This document shows, one piece after another, positions 30,663-42,861 of a stretch of DNA of 64,000 nt; the first letter of the stretch is position 1, and every line of letters starts with the position of its first letter. The notes under the pieces are model-generated. The model made no database searches. It was not told the origin of the DNA and worked only from the letters and a program-made list of their open reading frames with translations. The stretch is from Drosophila miranda (taxonomy: Eukaryota; Arthropoda; Insecta; Diptera; Drosophilidae). Location: assembly GCF_003369915.1 (NCBI RefSeq), contig NW_022881614.1, positions 17,710,336 through 17,774,335 of the forward strand, written 5' to 3'. Made by a program: the position numbers and the translations under genes.

Positions 30663-31664
30663 CGAGGGGGAACGATGTGAGTTGCTGCGTACACCGCAAC
30701 TCTACAGTTATACCCGATACTAAGTCAGTATGGCTCTCCTGCGGCAGACGCCGCTAATATTGAACCACACGACAAAGAGTGCGTGCGAGAGAGACAGAAA
30801 ATCAGTCTGAGCGTGAAGTGGGGCGCTGCGTGGCCACTGCAAATTGATTTCTTGCTTTTGGCTACAAAAATCATCCGATCTGATCCAGGTTCAGCAATCT
30901 GATAGATATAGTCATTATCTATGATTCTGCGTTTTTAGTTTTCTCGAATGTGCAATATTGTGGATGCAACAGATTTTCGTCCTTTGCGGGGGCGGAAGGG
31001 GGTGTGGCGAAATTTGGACACGAAACGGTCAAGGTCCGATATCACAGGAGTGTGGATACAAAATTTGGTTGCTCTGGATCTTATAGGTTCTGAGATCCTT
31101 GAACTCATGTTTTGCAATTGGCAAAGCCGACCATGAAACCTGTGTGTTAGAGAGAGACAGAGCGAGAATGAATGAAATTGTTTTCTTGATTCTGGCTATA
31201 ATAATTATACGATCTGGTTGAGATTTTACACTCTAGAACATATAGTCATCCTCTACGATTCTGCGTTTTTGGTTTTATCGTATCTTTAAAAATGTGGATG
31301 CCACAGATTTTCGTCCGTGGTGGGGGCGGAAGTGGGCGGGGCGAAGATTTGAAATATTTTCGTAGCAGTGACATATCACAGAAGTCTGGATCCAAAACAT
31401 CGTTGCTCTAGCTCTTATAGTCTTTGAGCACTATGCGCTGAAGGGGACGGACAGACGGACAGACGGACGGACGGACAGACGTACAGACGGACAGACGGAC
31501 GGACGGACAGACAGACATGGCTCAATCGACTCGGCTATTGATGCTGATCAAGAATATACATACTTTATGGGGTCGGAAACGATTCCTTCTGGACGTTACA
31601 CACATCCACTTTTACCACAAATCTAATATACCCCAATACTCATTTTGAGTATCGGGTATAAAAA
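30663..31664 (+). mobile_element. mini-me/DINE-1-like element, array copy 1 (diverged)
   Basis: Unlike copies 2-6 it retains the segment 'gcgtgaagtggggcgctgcg' and its flanks, but lacks one of the three internal repeats, apparently lost between two 'cagattttcgtcc' motifs. The array was thus not built from this copy. It has the longest (GACR)n tract of copies 1-5 (about 31444-31517). Confidence 0.8.
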
Positions 31665-34600
31665 CGAGGGGGAACGTTGTGAGTTGCTGCGGAGACCGCA
31701 ACTCTACAGTTATACCCGATACTAAGTCAGTATGGCTCTCCTCCGGCAGACGCCGCTAATATTAAACGACACGACAAGGAGTGCGTGCGAGACAGACAGA
31801 AAATCGGTCTGAGATATGGTCATTATCTATGATTCTGCGCTTTTAGTTTTCTCGAATGTGCAATATTGTGGATGCAACAGATTTTCGCCTTTTGTGGGGG
31901 CGGAAGGGGGTGGGGCGAAATTCTGAGATATACGTTTTATAGTGAGATCTAACAGAAGTGCGGATACCAAATTTGGTTACTCTATCCTTAATAGTCTCTG
32001 AGATTTGTGGATGCCCCAGATTTTCGTACTTTGTGGGGGCGGAAGGGGGTGTGGCAAAATTTGGACACGAAACGGTCAAGGTCCGATATCACAGGAGTGT
32101 GGATACAAAATTTGGTTGCTCTGGATTCTATAGGTTCTGAGATCCTTGAACTCATATTTTGCAATTAGCAAAGCCGACCATGAAACCTGTGTGTTAGAGA
32201 GAGACAGAGCGAGAAAGAATGAAATTGTTTTCTTGATTCTGGCTATAATAATTATACGATCTGGTTGAGATTTTACACTCTAGAACATATAGTCATCCTC
32301 TACGATTCTGCGTTTTTGGTTTTATCGTATCTTTAAAAATGTGGGTGCCACAGATTTTCGTCCTTTGTGGGGCGGAAGTGGGCGGGGCGAAGATATGAAA
32401 TATTTTTGTAGCAGTGACATATCACAGAAGTCTGGATCCAAAACATCGTTGCTCTAGCTCTTATAGTCTTTGAGAACTATGCGCTGAAGGGGACGGACAG
32501 ACGGACGGACGGACAGACGTACAGACGGACAGACGGACGGACGGACAGACAGACATGGCTCAATCGACTCGGCTATTGATGCTGATCAAGAATATACATA
32601 CTTTATGGGGTCGGAAACCATTCCTTCTGGACGTTACACACATCCACTTTTACCACAAATCTAATATACCCCAATACTCATTTTGAGTATCGGGTATAAA
32701 AATGAGGGGGAACGTTGTGAGTTGCTGCGGAGACCGCAACTCTACAGTTATACCCGATACTAAGTCAGTATGGCTCTCCTCCGGCAGACGCCGCTAATAT
32801 TAAACGACACGACAAGGAGTGCGTGCGAGAGAGACAGAAAATCAGTCTGAGATATGGTCATTATCTATGATTCTGCGTTTTTAGTTTTCTCGAATGTGCA
32901 ATATTGTGGATGCAACAGATTTTCGTCTTTTGTGGGGGCGGAAGGGGGTGGGGCGAAATTCTGAGAGATACGTTTTATAGTGATATCTAACGGAAGTGCG
33001 GATACCAAATTTGGTTACTCTAGCCTTAATAGTCTCTGAGATTTGTGGATGCCCCAGATTTTCGTCCTTTGCGGGGGCGGAAGGGGGTGTGGCGAAATTT
33101 GGACACGAAACGGTCAAGGTCCGATATCACAGGAGTGTGGATACAAAATTTGGTTGCTCTGGATCTTATAGGTTCTGAGATCCTTGAACTCATATTTTGC
33201 AATTGGCAAAGCCGACCATGAAACCTGTGTGTTAGAGAGAGACAGAGCGAGAAAGAATGAAATTGTTTTCTTGATTCTGGCTATAAAAATTATACGATCT
33301 GGTTGAGATTTTACACTCTAGAACATATAGTCATCCTCTACGATTCTGCGTTTTTGGTTTTATCGTATCTTTAAAAATGTGGATGCCACAGATTTTCGTC
33401 CTTTGTGGGGGCGGAAGGGGGCGGGGCGAAGATTTGAAATATTTTTGTAGCAGTGAGATATCACAGAAGTCTGGATCCAAAACATCGTTGCTCTAGCTCT
33501 TATAGTCTTTGAGCACTATGCGCTGAAGGGGACGGACAGACGGACGGACGGACAGACGTACAGACGGACAGACGGACGGACGGACAGACAGACATGGCTC
33601 AATCGACTCGGCTATTGATGCTGATCAAGAATATACATACTTTATGGGGTCGGAAACCATTCCTTCTGGACGTTACACACATCCACTTTTACCACAAATC
33701 TAATATACCCCAATACTCATTTTGAGTATCGGGTATAAAAATGAGGAGGAACGTTGTGAGTTGCTGCGGAGACCGCAACTCTACAGTTATACCCGATACT
33801 AAGTCAGTATGGCTCTCCTCCGGCAGACGCCGCTAATATTAAACGACACGACAAGGAGTGCGTGCGAGAGAGACAGAAAATCAGTCTGAGATATGGTCAT
33901 TATCTATGATTCTGCGTTTTTAGTTTTCTCGAATGTGCAATATTGTGGATGCAACAGATTTTCGTCTTTTGTGGGGGCGGAAGGGGGTGGGGCGAAATTC
34001 TGAGAGATACGTTTTATAGTGAGATCTAACAGAAGTGCGGATACCAAATTTGGTTACTCTAGCCTTAATAGTCTCTGAGATTTGTGGATGCCCCAGATTT
34101 TCGTCCTTTGCGGGGGCGGAAGGGGGTGTGGCGAAATTTGGACACGAAACGGTCAAGGTCCGATATCACAGGAGTGTGGATACCAAATTTGGTTGCTCTG
34201 GCTCTTATAGGTTCTGAGATCCTTGAACTCATATTTTGCAATTGGCAAAGCCGACCATGAAACCTGTGTGTTAGAGAGAGACAGAGCGAGAAAGAATGAA
34301 ATTGTTTTCTTGATTCTGGCTATAAAAATTATACGATCTGGTTGAGATTTTACACTCTAGAACATATAGTCATCCTCTACGATTCTGCGTTTTTGGTTTT
34401 ATCGTATCTTTAAAAATGTGGATGCCACAGATTTTCGTCCTTTGTGGGGGCGGAAGGGGGCGGGGCGAAGATTTGAAATATTTTTGTAGCAGTGAGATAT
34501 CACAGAAGTCTGGATGCAAAACATCGTTGCTCTAGCTCTTATAGTCTTTGAGCACTATGCGCTGAAGGGGACGGACAGACGGACGGACGGACAGACGTAC

Positions 34601-35819
34601 AGACGGACAGACGGACGGACGGACAGACAGACATGGCTCAATCGACTCGGCTATTGATGCTGATCAAGAATATACATACTTTATGGGGTCGGAAACCATT
34701 CCTTCTGGACGTTACACACATCCACTTTTACCACAAATCTAATATACCCCAATACTCATTTTGAGTATCGGGTATAAAAATGAGGGGGAACGTTGTGAGT
34801 TGCTGCGGAGACCGCAACTCTACAGTTATCCCCGATACTAAGTCAGTATGGCTCTCCTCCGGCAGACGCCGCTAATATTAAACGACACGACAAGGAGTGC
34901 GTGCGAGAGAGACAGAAAATCAGTCTGAGATATGGTCATTATCTATGATTCTGCGTTTTTAGTTTTCTCGAATGTGCAATATTGTGGATGCAACAGATTT
35001 TCGTCTTTTGTGGGGGCGGAAGGGGGTGGGGCGAAATTCTGAGAGATACGTTTTATAGTGAGATCTAACAGAAGTGCGGATACCAAATTTGGTTACTCTA
35101 GCCTTAATAGTCTCTGAGATTTGTGGATGCCCCAGATTTTCGTCCTTTGCGGGGGCGGAAGGGGGTGTGGCGAAATTTGGACACGAAACGGTCAAGGTCC
35201 GATATCACAGGAGTGTGGATACAAAATTTGGTTGCTCTGGATCTTATAGGTTCTGAGATCCTTGAACTCATATTTTGCAATTGGCAAAGCCGACCATGAA
35301 ACCTGTGTGTTAGAGAGAGACAGAGCGAGAAAGAATGAAATTGTTTTCTTGATTCTGGCTATAAAAATTATACGATCTGGTTGAGATTTTACACTCTAGA
35401 ACATATAGTCATCCTCTACGATTCTGCGTTTTTGGTTTTATCGTATCTTTAAAAATGTGGATGCCACAGATTTTCGTCCTTTGTGGGGGCGGAAGGGGGC
35501 GGGGCGAAGATTTGAAATATTTTTGTAGCAGTGAGATATCACAGAAGTCTGGATCCAAAACATCGTTGCTCTAGCTCTTATAGTCTTTGAGCACTATGCG
35601 CTGAAGGGGACGGACAGACGGACGGACGGACAGACGTACAGACGGACAGACGGACGGACGGACAGACAGACATGGCTCAATCGACTCGGCTATTGATGCT
35701 GATCAAGAATATACATACTTTATGGGGTCGGAAACCATTCCTTCTGGACGTTACACACATCCACTTTTACCACAAATCTAATATACCCCAATACTCATTT
35801 TGAGTATCGGGTATAAAAA

Positions 35820-36877
35820 TGAGGGGAACGTTGTGAGTTGCTGCGGAGACCGCAACTCTACAGTTATACCCGATACTAAGTCAGTATGGCTCTCCTCCGG
35901 CAGACGCCGCTAATATTAAACGACACGACAAGGAGTGCGTGCGAGAGAGACAGAAAATCAGTCTGAGATATGGTCATTATCTATGATTCTGCGTTTTTAG
36001 TTTTCTCGAATGTGCAATATTGTGGATGCAACAGATTTTCGTCTTTTGTGGGGGCGGAAGGGGGAGGGGCGAAATTCTGATAGATACGTTTTATAGTGAG
36101 ATCTAACAGAAGTGCGGATACCAAATTTGGTTACTCTAGCCTTAATAGTCTCTGAGATTTGTGGATGCCCCAGATTTTCGTCCTTTGCGGGGGCGGAAGG
36201 GGGTGTGGCGAAATTTGGACACGAAACGGTCAAGGTCCGATATCACAGGAGTGTGGATACAAAATTTGGTTGCTCTGGATCTTATAGGTTCTGAGATCCT
36301 TGAACTCATATTTTGCAATTGGCAAAGCCGACCATGAAACCTGTGTGTTAGAGAGAGACAGAGCGAGAAAGAATGAAATTGTTTTCTTGATTCTGGCTAT
36401 AAAAATTATACGATCTGGTTGAGATTTTACACTCTAGAACATATAGTCATCCTCTACGATTCTGCGTTTTTGGTTTTATCGTATCTTTAAAAATGTGGAT
36501 GCCACAGATTTTCGTCCTTTGTGGGGGCGGAAGGGGGCGGGGCGAAGTTTTGAAATATTTTTGTAGCAGTGACATATCACAGAAGTCTGGATCCAAAACA
36601 TCGTTGCTCTAGCTCTTATAGTCTTTGAGCACTAGGCGCTGAAGGGGACGGGCAGACGGACGGACGGACGGACGGACGGACGGACAGACGGGCAGACGGA
36701 CAGACGGACAGACGGACAGACAGACAGACAGACAGGGCTCAATCGACTCGGCAATTGATGCTGATCAAGAATATATATACTTTATGGGGTCGGAAACGAT
36801 TCCTTCTGGACGTTACACACATCCACTTTTACCACAAATCTAATATACCCCATTACTCATTTTGAGTATCGGGTATA
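35820..36877 (+). mobile_element. mini-me/DINE-1-like element, array copy 6
   Basis: Last copy, 1058 bp. Its microsatellite (about 36648-36735) is longer and differently phased ('gggcagacgg...cagacagacaggg'), resembling the solitary copy at 39850-40935. The body matches copies 2-5. This mosaic suggests recombination between an expanded copy and a solitary insertion. Confidence 0.8.
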
Positions 36878-37272
36878 AAAACAAAACACATTAAGAAGAG
36901 AAAGGCTTAAGTTCATTAACGAAGAAGTAAAACGACGAGACGACCATTTTGTTCAATAATAAAAGAAGAAACAACAAGTTTTATTTGCTGCAAGAACACT
37001 GTACACATAGATGAATACATATATCATTTTTATTACTTTCGATTTTATTATTATTTTTCTAACACACATACTGCTCCCCTTTGAAGAATATTTTCTATTA
37101 TTTAGGAAGGCCTTATTTTCAAAAGAATTTTTGTGTTGAGCTAAGCAAGACTCACAATTTTTATAGTCAATTCCCCAGCATGAAAACCCAATAGGCAGCC
37201 TACTTAATCGTTACAATACATAGTAAGCCTGACCAAAAAAGTCAGTGGACGGCTGCCTCGCCCCAACAGATT

Positions 37273-37629
37273 TTATTTTTCCCGTAAAATACGAGTAAGG
37301 TGAAACCTACAAATTAAATCATGATTTACGGCATGCTGGTGACACTCTCGACGGCAATCTATACTACGAAGGCCACCCTTTGGCAGGTTCAACGTGAGTG
37401 TAGAAAGTGGAAAGATGATTTGGTTCGAGCGTATGAGCTGTATGACTGTCTGATCTGATCCCACAGAGACCCTAATCAATTGGATGATGTCGTTTAGTCT
37501 TTTCATTTTGGGTCTGTTCTGCAAGCCGTATTTGATAGTTCCCCTGTTGGCAGCTGGGTTCTTCATGGTGCGCCGGATCTTGCTGCGGCGGGCAAAGCGG
37601 ACGCAAGCCTGGAAATCGCCGGGTAACAA
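37273..37629 (-). CDS. ORF A, unit 7
   Basis: 118 codons, open. Cys replaces Trp (QACVRF) and Leu replaces His (GGLRSID). It lies to the right of the mini-me/DINE-1-like array in a left-truncated unit. Confidence 0.3.
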   Translation of the reverse strand: MLPGDFQACVRFARRSKIRRTMKNPAANRGTIKYGLQNRPKMKRLNDIIQLIRVSVGSDQTVIQLIRSNQIIFPLSTLTLNLPKGGLRSIDCRRECHQHAVNHDLICRFHLTRILREK

Positions 37630-37905
37630 CGAGTCTGGGTCGTCCAGGCATTACTCCATTAAAACCCCACCATCACGCGACACGGAGAGCTCCCTGCCCA
37701 ATAGCGTCGGTGACACATCCCAGAAGTAGTCGAGCAACGGATAATCACACGATTCACACGGGTTTATAAAACATATAACATACGTCTGAAATACTACATA
37801 CACATTCCATGAGAACACTCATACATGTGCACGGGTGTGGATGGATCCTAAGACTAAAGCAATTAAAAAATACTGCACTGTACCATCGTTTCATCCAAAA
37901 GAATA

Positions 37906-38226
37906 CTAGGACTTGAGCAGAGTGGGGATGTCTACTTTGCGCAGAGCGTCTCTTGCTTTGAGGAGCATAATATTGTGCGGCTGGCCAGTGAGGCCGGCCA
38001 AGTGATGCATATACCTGTCAATGTTGCCAACGCTCGGACCGCTCGATTGCAGCGGAGGCAATGGGACACCATTGAGGGCTGCAACCAGCTTCTGGCGCAG
38101 ACCCTTCACCTACGCCTCCAGTCGCACATTCTCCTCCTTCAGTTCGGCCACCTCGCCCATCACCTTGGCATAGCCAACCTTGGTGTTGTCCACGTGCTGC
38201 TCCAGCACCGCATTTAAGTGTACCAC
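37906..38226 (-). pseudogene. ORF B, unit 7, with premature stop
   Basis: A single base change turns the Tyr-Val region into a stop (TAG near 38110-38112). Two further changes alter the hinge around 38041-38049. Only the C-terminal 67 codons remain open after the stop. This is the clearest point-mutated copy. Confidence 0.6.
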
Positions 38227-38756
38227 CTTAAATGTACGCTATAATTTAGAATTTAACCTTTTTGAAACAACCACAACAACACAACTATCAAACAAAACTA
38301 TTTTCTATTTAAGTTTTAATTTATTTTTGATTTTTTTTTTGCTGTTCCTAAGAAACAAATCCAAAAAACAAAACACATTAAGAAGAAAAAGGCTTAAGTT
38401 CATTAACGAAGAAGTAAAACGACGAGACGACCATTTTGTTTAATAATAAAAGAAGAAACAAGTTTTATTTGCTGCAAGAACACTGTACACATAGATGAAT
38501 ACATATATAATTTTTATTACTTTCGATTTTATTATTATTTTTCTAACACACATACTGCTCCCCTTCGAAGAATATTTTCTATTATTTAGGAAGGCCTTAT
38601 TTTCAAAAGAATTTTTGTGTTGAGCTTAGCAAGACTCACACTTTTTATAGTCAATTCCCCAGCATGAAAACCCAATAGGCAGCCTACTTAATCGTTACAA
38701 TACATAGTAAGCCTGACCAAAAAAGTCAGTGGACGGCTGCCTCGCCCCAACAGATT

Positions 38757-39113
38757 TTATTTCTCCCGTAAAATACGAGTAAGGCGAAACCTACAAATTA
38801 AATCATGATTTACGGCATGCTGGTGACACTCTCGACGGCAATCTATACTACGGTGGCCACCCTTTGGCAGGTTCAACGTGAGTGTAGAAAGTGGAAAGAT
38901 GATTTGGTTCGAGCGTATGAGCTGTATGACTGTCTGATCTGATCCCTCATAGACCCTAATCAATTGGATGATGTCGTTTAGTCTTTTCATTTTGGGTCTG
39001 TTCTGCAAGCCGTATTTGATAGTTCCCCTGTTGGCAGCTGGGTTCTTCATGGTGCGCCGGATCTTGCTGCGGCGGGCAAAGCGGACCCAAGCCTGGAAAT
39101 CGCCGGGTAACAA
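38757..39113 (-). CDS. ORF A, unit 8
   Basis: 118 codons, open. Tyr-Glu replaces Ser-Val in the middle (RVYEGSDQ), and Arg replaces His near the end. Confidence 0.3.
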   Translation of the reverse strand: MLPGDFQAWVRFARRSKIRRTMKNPAANRGTIKYGLQNRPKMKRLNDIIQLIRVYEGSDQTVIQLIRSNQIIFPLSTLTLNLPKGGHRSIDCRRECHQHAVNHDLICRFRLTRILREK

Positions 39114-39389
39114 CGAGTCTGGGTCGTCCAGGCATTACTCCATTAAAACCCCACCATCACGCGACACGGAGAGCTCCCTGCCCAATAGCGTCGGTGACAC
39201 ATCCCAGAAGTAGTCGAGCAACGGATAATCACACGATTCACACGGGTTTATAAAAAATATAACATACGTCTGAAATACTACATACACATTCCATGAGAAC
39301 ACTCATACATGTGCACGGGTGTGGATGGATCCTAAGACTAAAGCAATTAAAAAATACTGCACTGTACCATCGTTTCATCCAAAAGAATA

Positions 39390-39710
39390 CTAGGACTTGA
39401 GCAGAGTGGGGATGTCTACTTTGCGCAGAGCGTCTCTTGCTTTGAGGAGCATAGTATTGTGCGGCTGGCCAGTGAGGCCGGCCAAGTGATGCATATACCT
39501 GTCAATGTTGCCAACGCTCGGACCGGACGGTTCCAGCGGAGGCAATGAGACACCATTGAGGGCTGCAACCAGCTTCTGGCGCAGACCCTTCACGTACGCC
39601 TCCAGTCGCACATTCTCCTCTTTCAGTTCGGCCATCTCGCCCATCACCTTGGCATAGCCAACCTTGGTGTTGTCCACGTGCTGCTCCAGCACCGCATTTA
39701 AATGTACCAC
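39390..39710 (-). CDS. ORF B, unit 8
   Basis: 106 codons, open, with Met for Val and Ser for Pro substitutions compared with the unit 3 copy. Otherwise as described for unit 3. Confidence 0.4.
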   Translation of the reverse strand: MVHLNAVLEQHVDNTKVGYAKVMGEMAELKEENVRLEAYVKGLRQKLVAALNGVSLPPLEPSGPSVGNIDRYMHHLAGLTGQPHNTMLLKARDALRKVDIPTLLKS

Positions 39711-39741
39711 CTTAAATGTACGCTATAATTTAGAATTTAAC

Positions 39742-39849
39742 CTTTTTGAAACAACCACAACACAACTATCAAACAAAACTATTTTCTATTTAAGTTTTAA
39801 TTTATTTTTGATTAACTTTTTTTTGCTGTTCCTAAGAAACAAATCCAAA
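39742..39849 (-). repeat. 1.49-kb tandem unit 9, left part
   Basis: First ~108 bp of unit 9, interrupted in the A-run after 'aaatccaaa' by a solitary mini-me/DINE-1-like element. The unit continues at about 40936. Confidence 0.85.
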
Positions 39850-40935
39850 CGAGGGGGAACGTTGTGAGTTGCTGCGGACACCGCAACTCTACAGTTATAC
39901 CCGATACTTAGTCAGTATGGCTCTCCTTCGGCAGACGCCGCTAATATTAAACGACACGACAATGAGTGCGTGCGAGAGAGACAGAAAATCAGTCTGAGCG
40001 TGACGTGGGGCGCTGCGTAGCCAGTGCAAATTGATTTGTTCCTTTTGGGTATAAAAATGATCTGCGTTTATAGTTTTCTCGAATCTGCAATATTGTGGAT
40101 GCAACAGATTTTCGTCCTTTGTGTGGGCGGAAGGGGGTGGGGCGAAATTCAGAGATATACGTTTTATAGTGAGATCTAACAGAAGTGCGGATACCAAATT
40201 TGGTTACTCTAGCTTTAATAGTCTCTGAGATTTGTGGATGCCCCAGATTTTCGTCCTTTGCGGGGGCGGAAGGGGGGTGTGGCGAAATTTGGACACAAAA
40301 CGGTCAAGGTCCGATATCACAGGAGTGTGGATACCAAATTTGGTTGCTCTGGCTCTTATAGGTTCTGAGATCCTTGAACTCATATTTTTCAATTGGCAAA
40401 GCCGACCATGAATACTGTGTGTTAGAGAGAGACAGAGCGAGAAAGAATGAAATTATTTTCTTGATTCTGGATATAATAATTATACGATCTGGTTGAGATT
40501 TTACACTCTAGAACATATAGTCATCCTCTACGATTCTGCGTTTTTGGTTTTATCGTATCTTTAAAAATGTAGATGCCACAGATTTTCGTCCTTTGTGGGG
40601 GCGGAAGTGGGCGGGGCGAAGTTTTGAAATATACTTGTAGCAGTGACATATCACAGAAATCTGGATCCAAAACATCGTTGCTCTAGATCTTATAGTCTTT
40701 GAGCACTAGGCGCTGAAGGGGACGGACAGACGGACGGACGGACGGACGGACAGACGGACAGACGGACAGACGGACAGACAGACAGACAGACAGGTCTCAA
40801 TCGACTCGGCTATTGATGCTGATCCAGAATGTATATACTTTATGGGGTCGGAAACGATTCCTTCTGGACGTTACACACATCCACTTTTACCACAAATCTA
40901 ATATACCCCAATACTCATTTTGAGTATCGGGTATA
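39850..40935 (+). mobile_element. Solitary mini-me/DINE-1-like element in unit 9
   Basis: About 1.09 kb, with both the 'gcgtgacgtggggcgctgcg' segment and all three internal ~150-bp repeats, so the fullest plus-strand copy. It sits in the A-run 'aaatccaaa|...|aacaaaacac' with no clear target duplication, as expected for Helitron-like elements. Its right junction is the same as that of the six-copy array. Confidence 0.82.
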
Positions 40936-41348
40936 AAAACAAAACACATTAAGCTTCAGTTCATTAACGAAGAAGTAAAACGACGAGACGATCATTTTGT
41001 TCAATAATAAAAGAAGAAACAACAAGTTTTATTTGCTGCAAGAAGACTGTACACATAGATGAATACATATATCATTTTTATTACTTTCGATTTGATTATT
41101 ATTTTTCTAACACACATACTGCTCCCCTTCGAAGAATATTTTCTATTATTTAGGAAGGAATAGAATATTTTCTATTATTAGGAAGGCCTTATTTTCAAAA
41201 GAATTTTTGTGTTGAGCTAAGCAAGACTCACACTTTTTATAGTCAATTCCCCAGCATGAAAACCCAATAGGCAGCCTACTTAATCGTTACAATACATAGT
41301 AAGCCTGACCAAAAAAGTCAGTGGACGGCTGCCTCGCCCCAACAGATT

Positions 41349-41705
41349 TTATTTCTCCCGTAAAATACGAGTAAGGTGAAACCTACAAATTAAATCATGA
41401 TTTACGGCATGCTGGTGACACTCTCGACGGCAATCTATACTACGGTGGCCACCCTTTGGCAGGTTCAACGTGAGTGTAGAAAGTGGAAAGATGATTTGGT
41501 TCGAGCGTATGAGCTGTATGACTGTCTGATCTGATCCCACAGAGACCCTAATCAATTGGATGATGTCGTTTAGTCTTTTCATTTTGGGTCTGTTCTGCAA
41601 GCCGTATTTGATAGTTCCCCTGTTGGCAGCTGGGTTCTTCATGGTGCGCCGGATCTTGCTACGGCGGGCAAAGCGGACCCAAGCCTGGAAATCGCCGGGT
41701 AACAA
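41349..41705 (-). CDS. ORF A, unit 9 (majority sequence)
   Basis: 118 codons, open, matching the consensus of the family, so the best reference copy. Basic; Asn- and Arg-rich; no signal peptide or membrane segment. As in unit 2, the upstream frame (41727-41969) is open in phase and separated only by the stop shared by the units. Confidence 0.32.
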   Translation of the reverse strand: MLPGDFQAWVRFARRSKIRRTMKNPAANRGTIKYGLQNRPKMKRLNDIIQLIRVSVGSDQTVIQLIRSNQIIFPLSTLTLNLPKGGHRSIDCRRECHQHAVNHDLICRFHLTRILREK

Positions 41706-41980
41706 CGAGTCTGGGTCGTCCAGGCATTACTCCATTAAAACCCCACCATCACGCGACACGGAGAGCTCCCTGCCCAATAGCGTCGGTGACACATCCCAGA
41801 AGTAGTCGAGCAACGGATAATCACACGATTCACACGGGTTTATAAAACATATAACATAGTCTGAAATACTACATACACATTCCATGAGAACACTCATACA
41901 TGTGCACGGGTGTGGATGGATCCTAAGACTAAAGCAATTAAAAAATACTGCACTGTACCATCGTTTCATCCAAAAGAATA

Positions 41981-42301
41981 CTAGGACTTGAGCAGAGTGG
42001 GGATGTCTACATTGCGCAGAGCGTCTCTTGCTTTGAGGAGCATAGTATTGTGCGGCTGGCCAGTGAGGCCGGCCAAGTGATGAATATACCTGTCAATGTT
42101 GCCAACGCTCGGACCGGACGGTTCCAGCGGAGGCAATGGGACACCATTGAGGGCTGCAACCAGCTTCTGGCGCAGACCCTTCACGTACGCCTCCAGTCGC
42201 ACATTCTCCTCCTTCAGTTCGTCCACCTCGCACATCACCTTGGCATAGCCAACCTTGGTGTTGTCAACGTGCTGCTCCAGCACCGCATTTAAATGTACCA
42301 C
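41981..42301 (-). CDS. ORF B, unit 9
   Basis: 106 codons, open. Changes include Cys-Glu-Val-Asp for Gly-Glu-Val-Ala, Ile for Met in the tail, and the Asn variant (RNVD) shared with unit 2. Its unit is split upstream of the gene by a mini-me/DINE-1-like element. Confidence 0.4.
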   Translation of the reverse strand: MVHLNAVLEQHVDNTKVGYAKVMCEVDELKEENVRLEAYVKGLRQKLVAALNGVPLPPLEPSGPSVGNIDRYIHHLAGLTGQPHNTMLLKARDALRNVDIPTLLKS

Positions 42302-42861
42302 CTTAAATGTACGCTATAATTTAGAATTTAACCTTTTTGAAACAACCACAACACAACTATCAAACAAAACTATTTTCTATTTAAGTTTTAATTTATTTTT
42401 GATTAACTTTTTTTTGCTGTTCCTAAGAAACAAATCCAAAAAACAAAACACATTAAGAAGAAAAAGGCTTAAGTTCATTAACGAAGAAGTAAAACGACGA
42501 GACGACCATTTTGTTCAATAATAAAAGAAGAAACAACAAGTTTTATTTGCTGCAAGAAGACTACACATAGATGAATACATATATCATTTTTATTACTTTC
42601 GATTTGATTATTATTTTTCTAACACACATACTGCTCCCCTTCGAAGAATATTTTCTATTATTTAGGAAGGAATAGAATATTTTCTATTATTTAGGAAGGC
42701 CTTATTTTCAAAAGAATTTTTGTGTTGAGCTAAGCAAGACTCACACTTTTTATAGTCAATTCCCCAGCATGAAAACCCAATAGGCAGCCTACTTAATCGT
42801 TACAATACATAGTAAGCCTGACCAAAAAAGTCAGTGAACGGCTGCCTCGCCCCAACAGATT

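Larger units (their letters stand above)
30663..36877 (+). repeat. Tandem array of six mini-me/DINE-1-like elements
   Basis: Head-to-tail copies at 30663-31664, 31665-32702, 32703-33741, 33742-34780, 34781-35819 and 35820-36877. Copies 2-5 are 1038-1039 bp and nearly identical. Each starts 'gagggggaacgttgtgag', has an imperfect hairpin (gagttgc...gcaactc), 'atacccgatact', three diverged ~150-bp internal repeats, a (GGAC/AGAC)n microsatellite, and 'gagtatcgggtata' at the end (inverted relative to the start). GTCY microsatellites plus internal 150-bp repeats match the mini-me/DINE-1/ISY Helitron-like family. No coding capacity. Confidence 0.82.
36878..38257 (-). repeat. 1.49-kb tandem unit 7, left-truncated
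   Basis: The unit resumes after the mini-me/DINE-1-like array at 'aaaacaaaacacatt', so the first ~100 bp of the unit are absent. It has ORF A and an ORF B with a premature stop. The same right-hand junction occurs at 40935. Confidence 0.88.
38258..39741 (-). repeat. 1.49-kb tandem unit 8
   Basis: Complete 1484-bp unit, slightly shortened by the loss of 'aac' near 38330. ORF A and ORF B are both open. Confidence 0.92.
40936..42332 (-). repeat. 1.49-kb tandem unit 9, right part
   Basis: Remainder of unit 9. A short stretch near 40955 is missing ('aagaagaaaaaggctt' reduced). It carries an imperfect ~26-bp duplication of 'gaatattttctattattt' near 41129-41180, which also occurs in unit 10. Confidence 0.88.

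Noticed and set aside
30663-36877. Regular repeats that might suggest a CRISPR-like or bacterial array
   Set aside because: Units are over 1 kb, contiguous, without spacers, and surrounded by eukaryotic retrotransposons.
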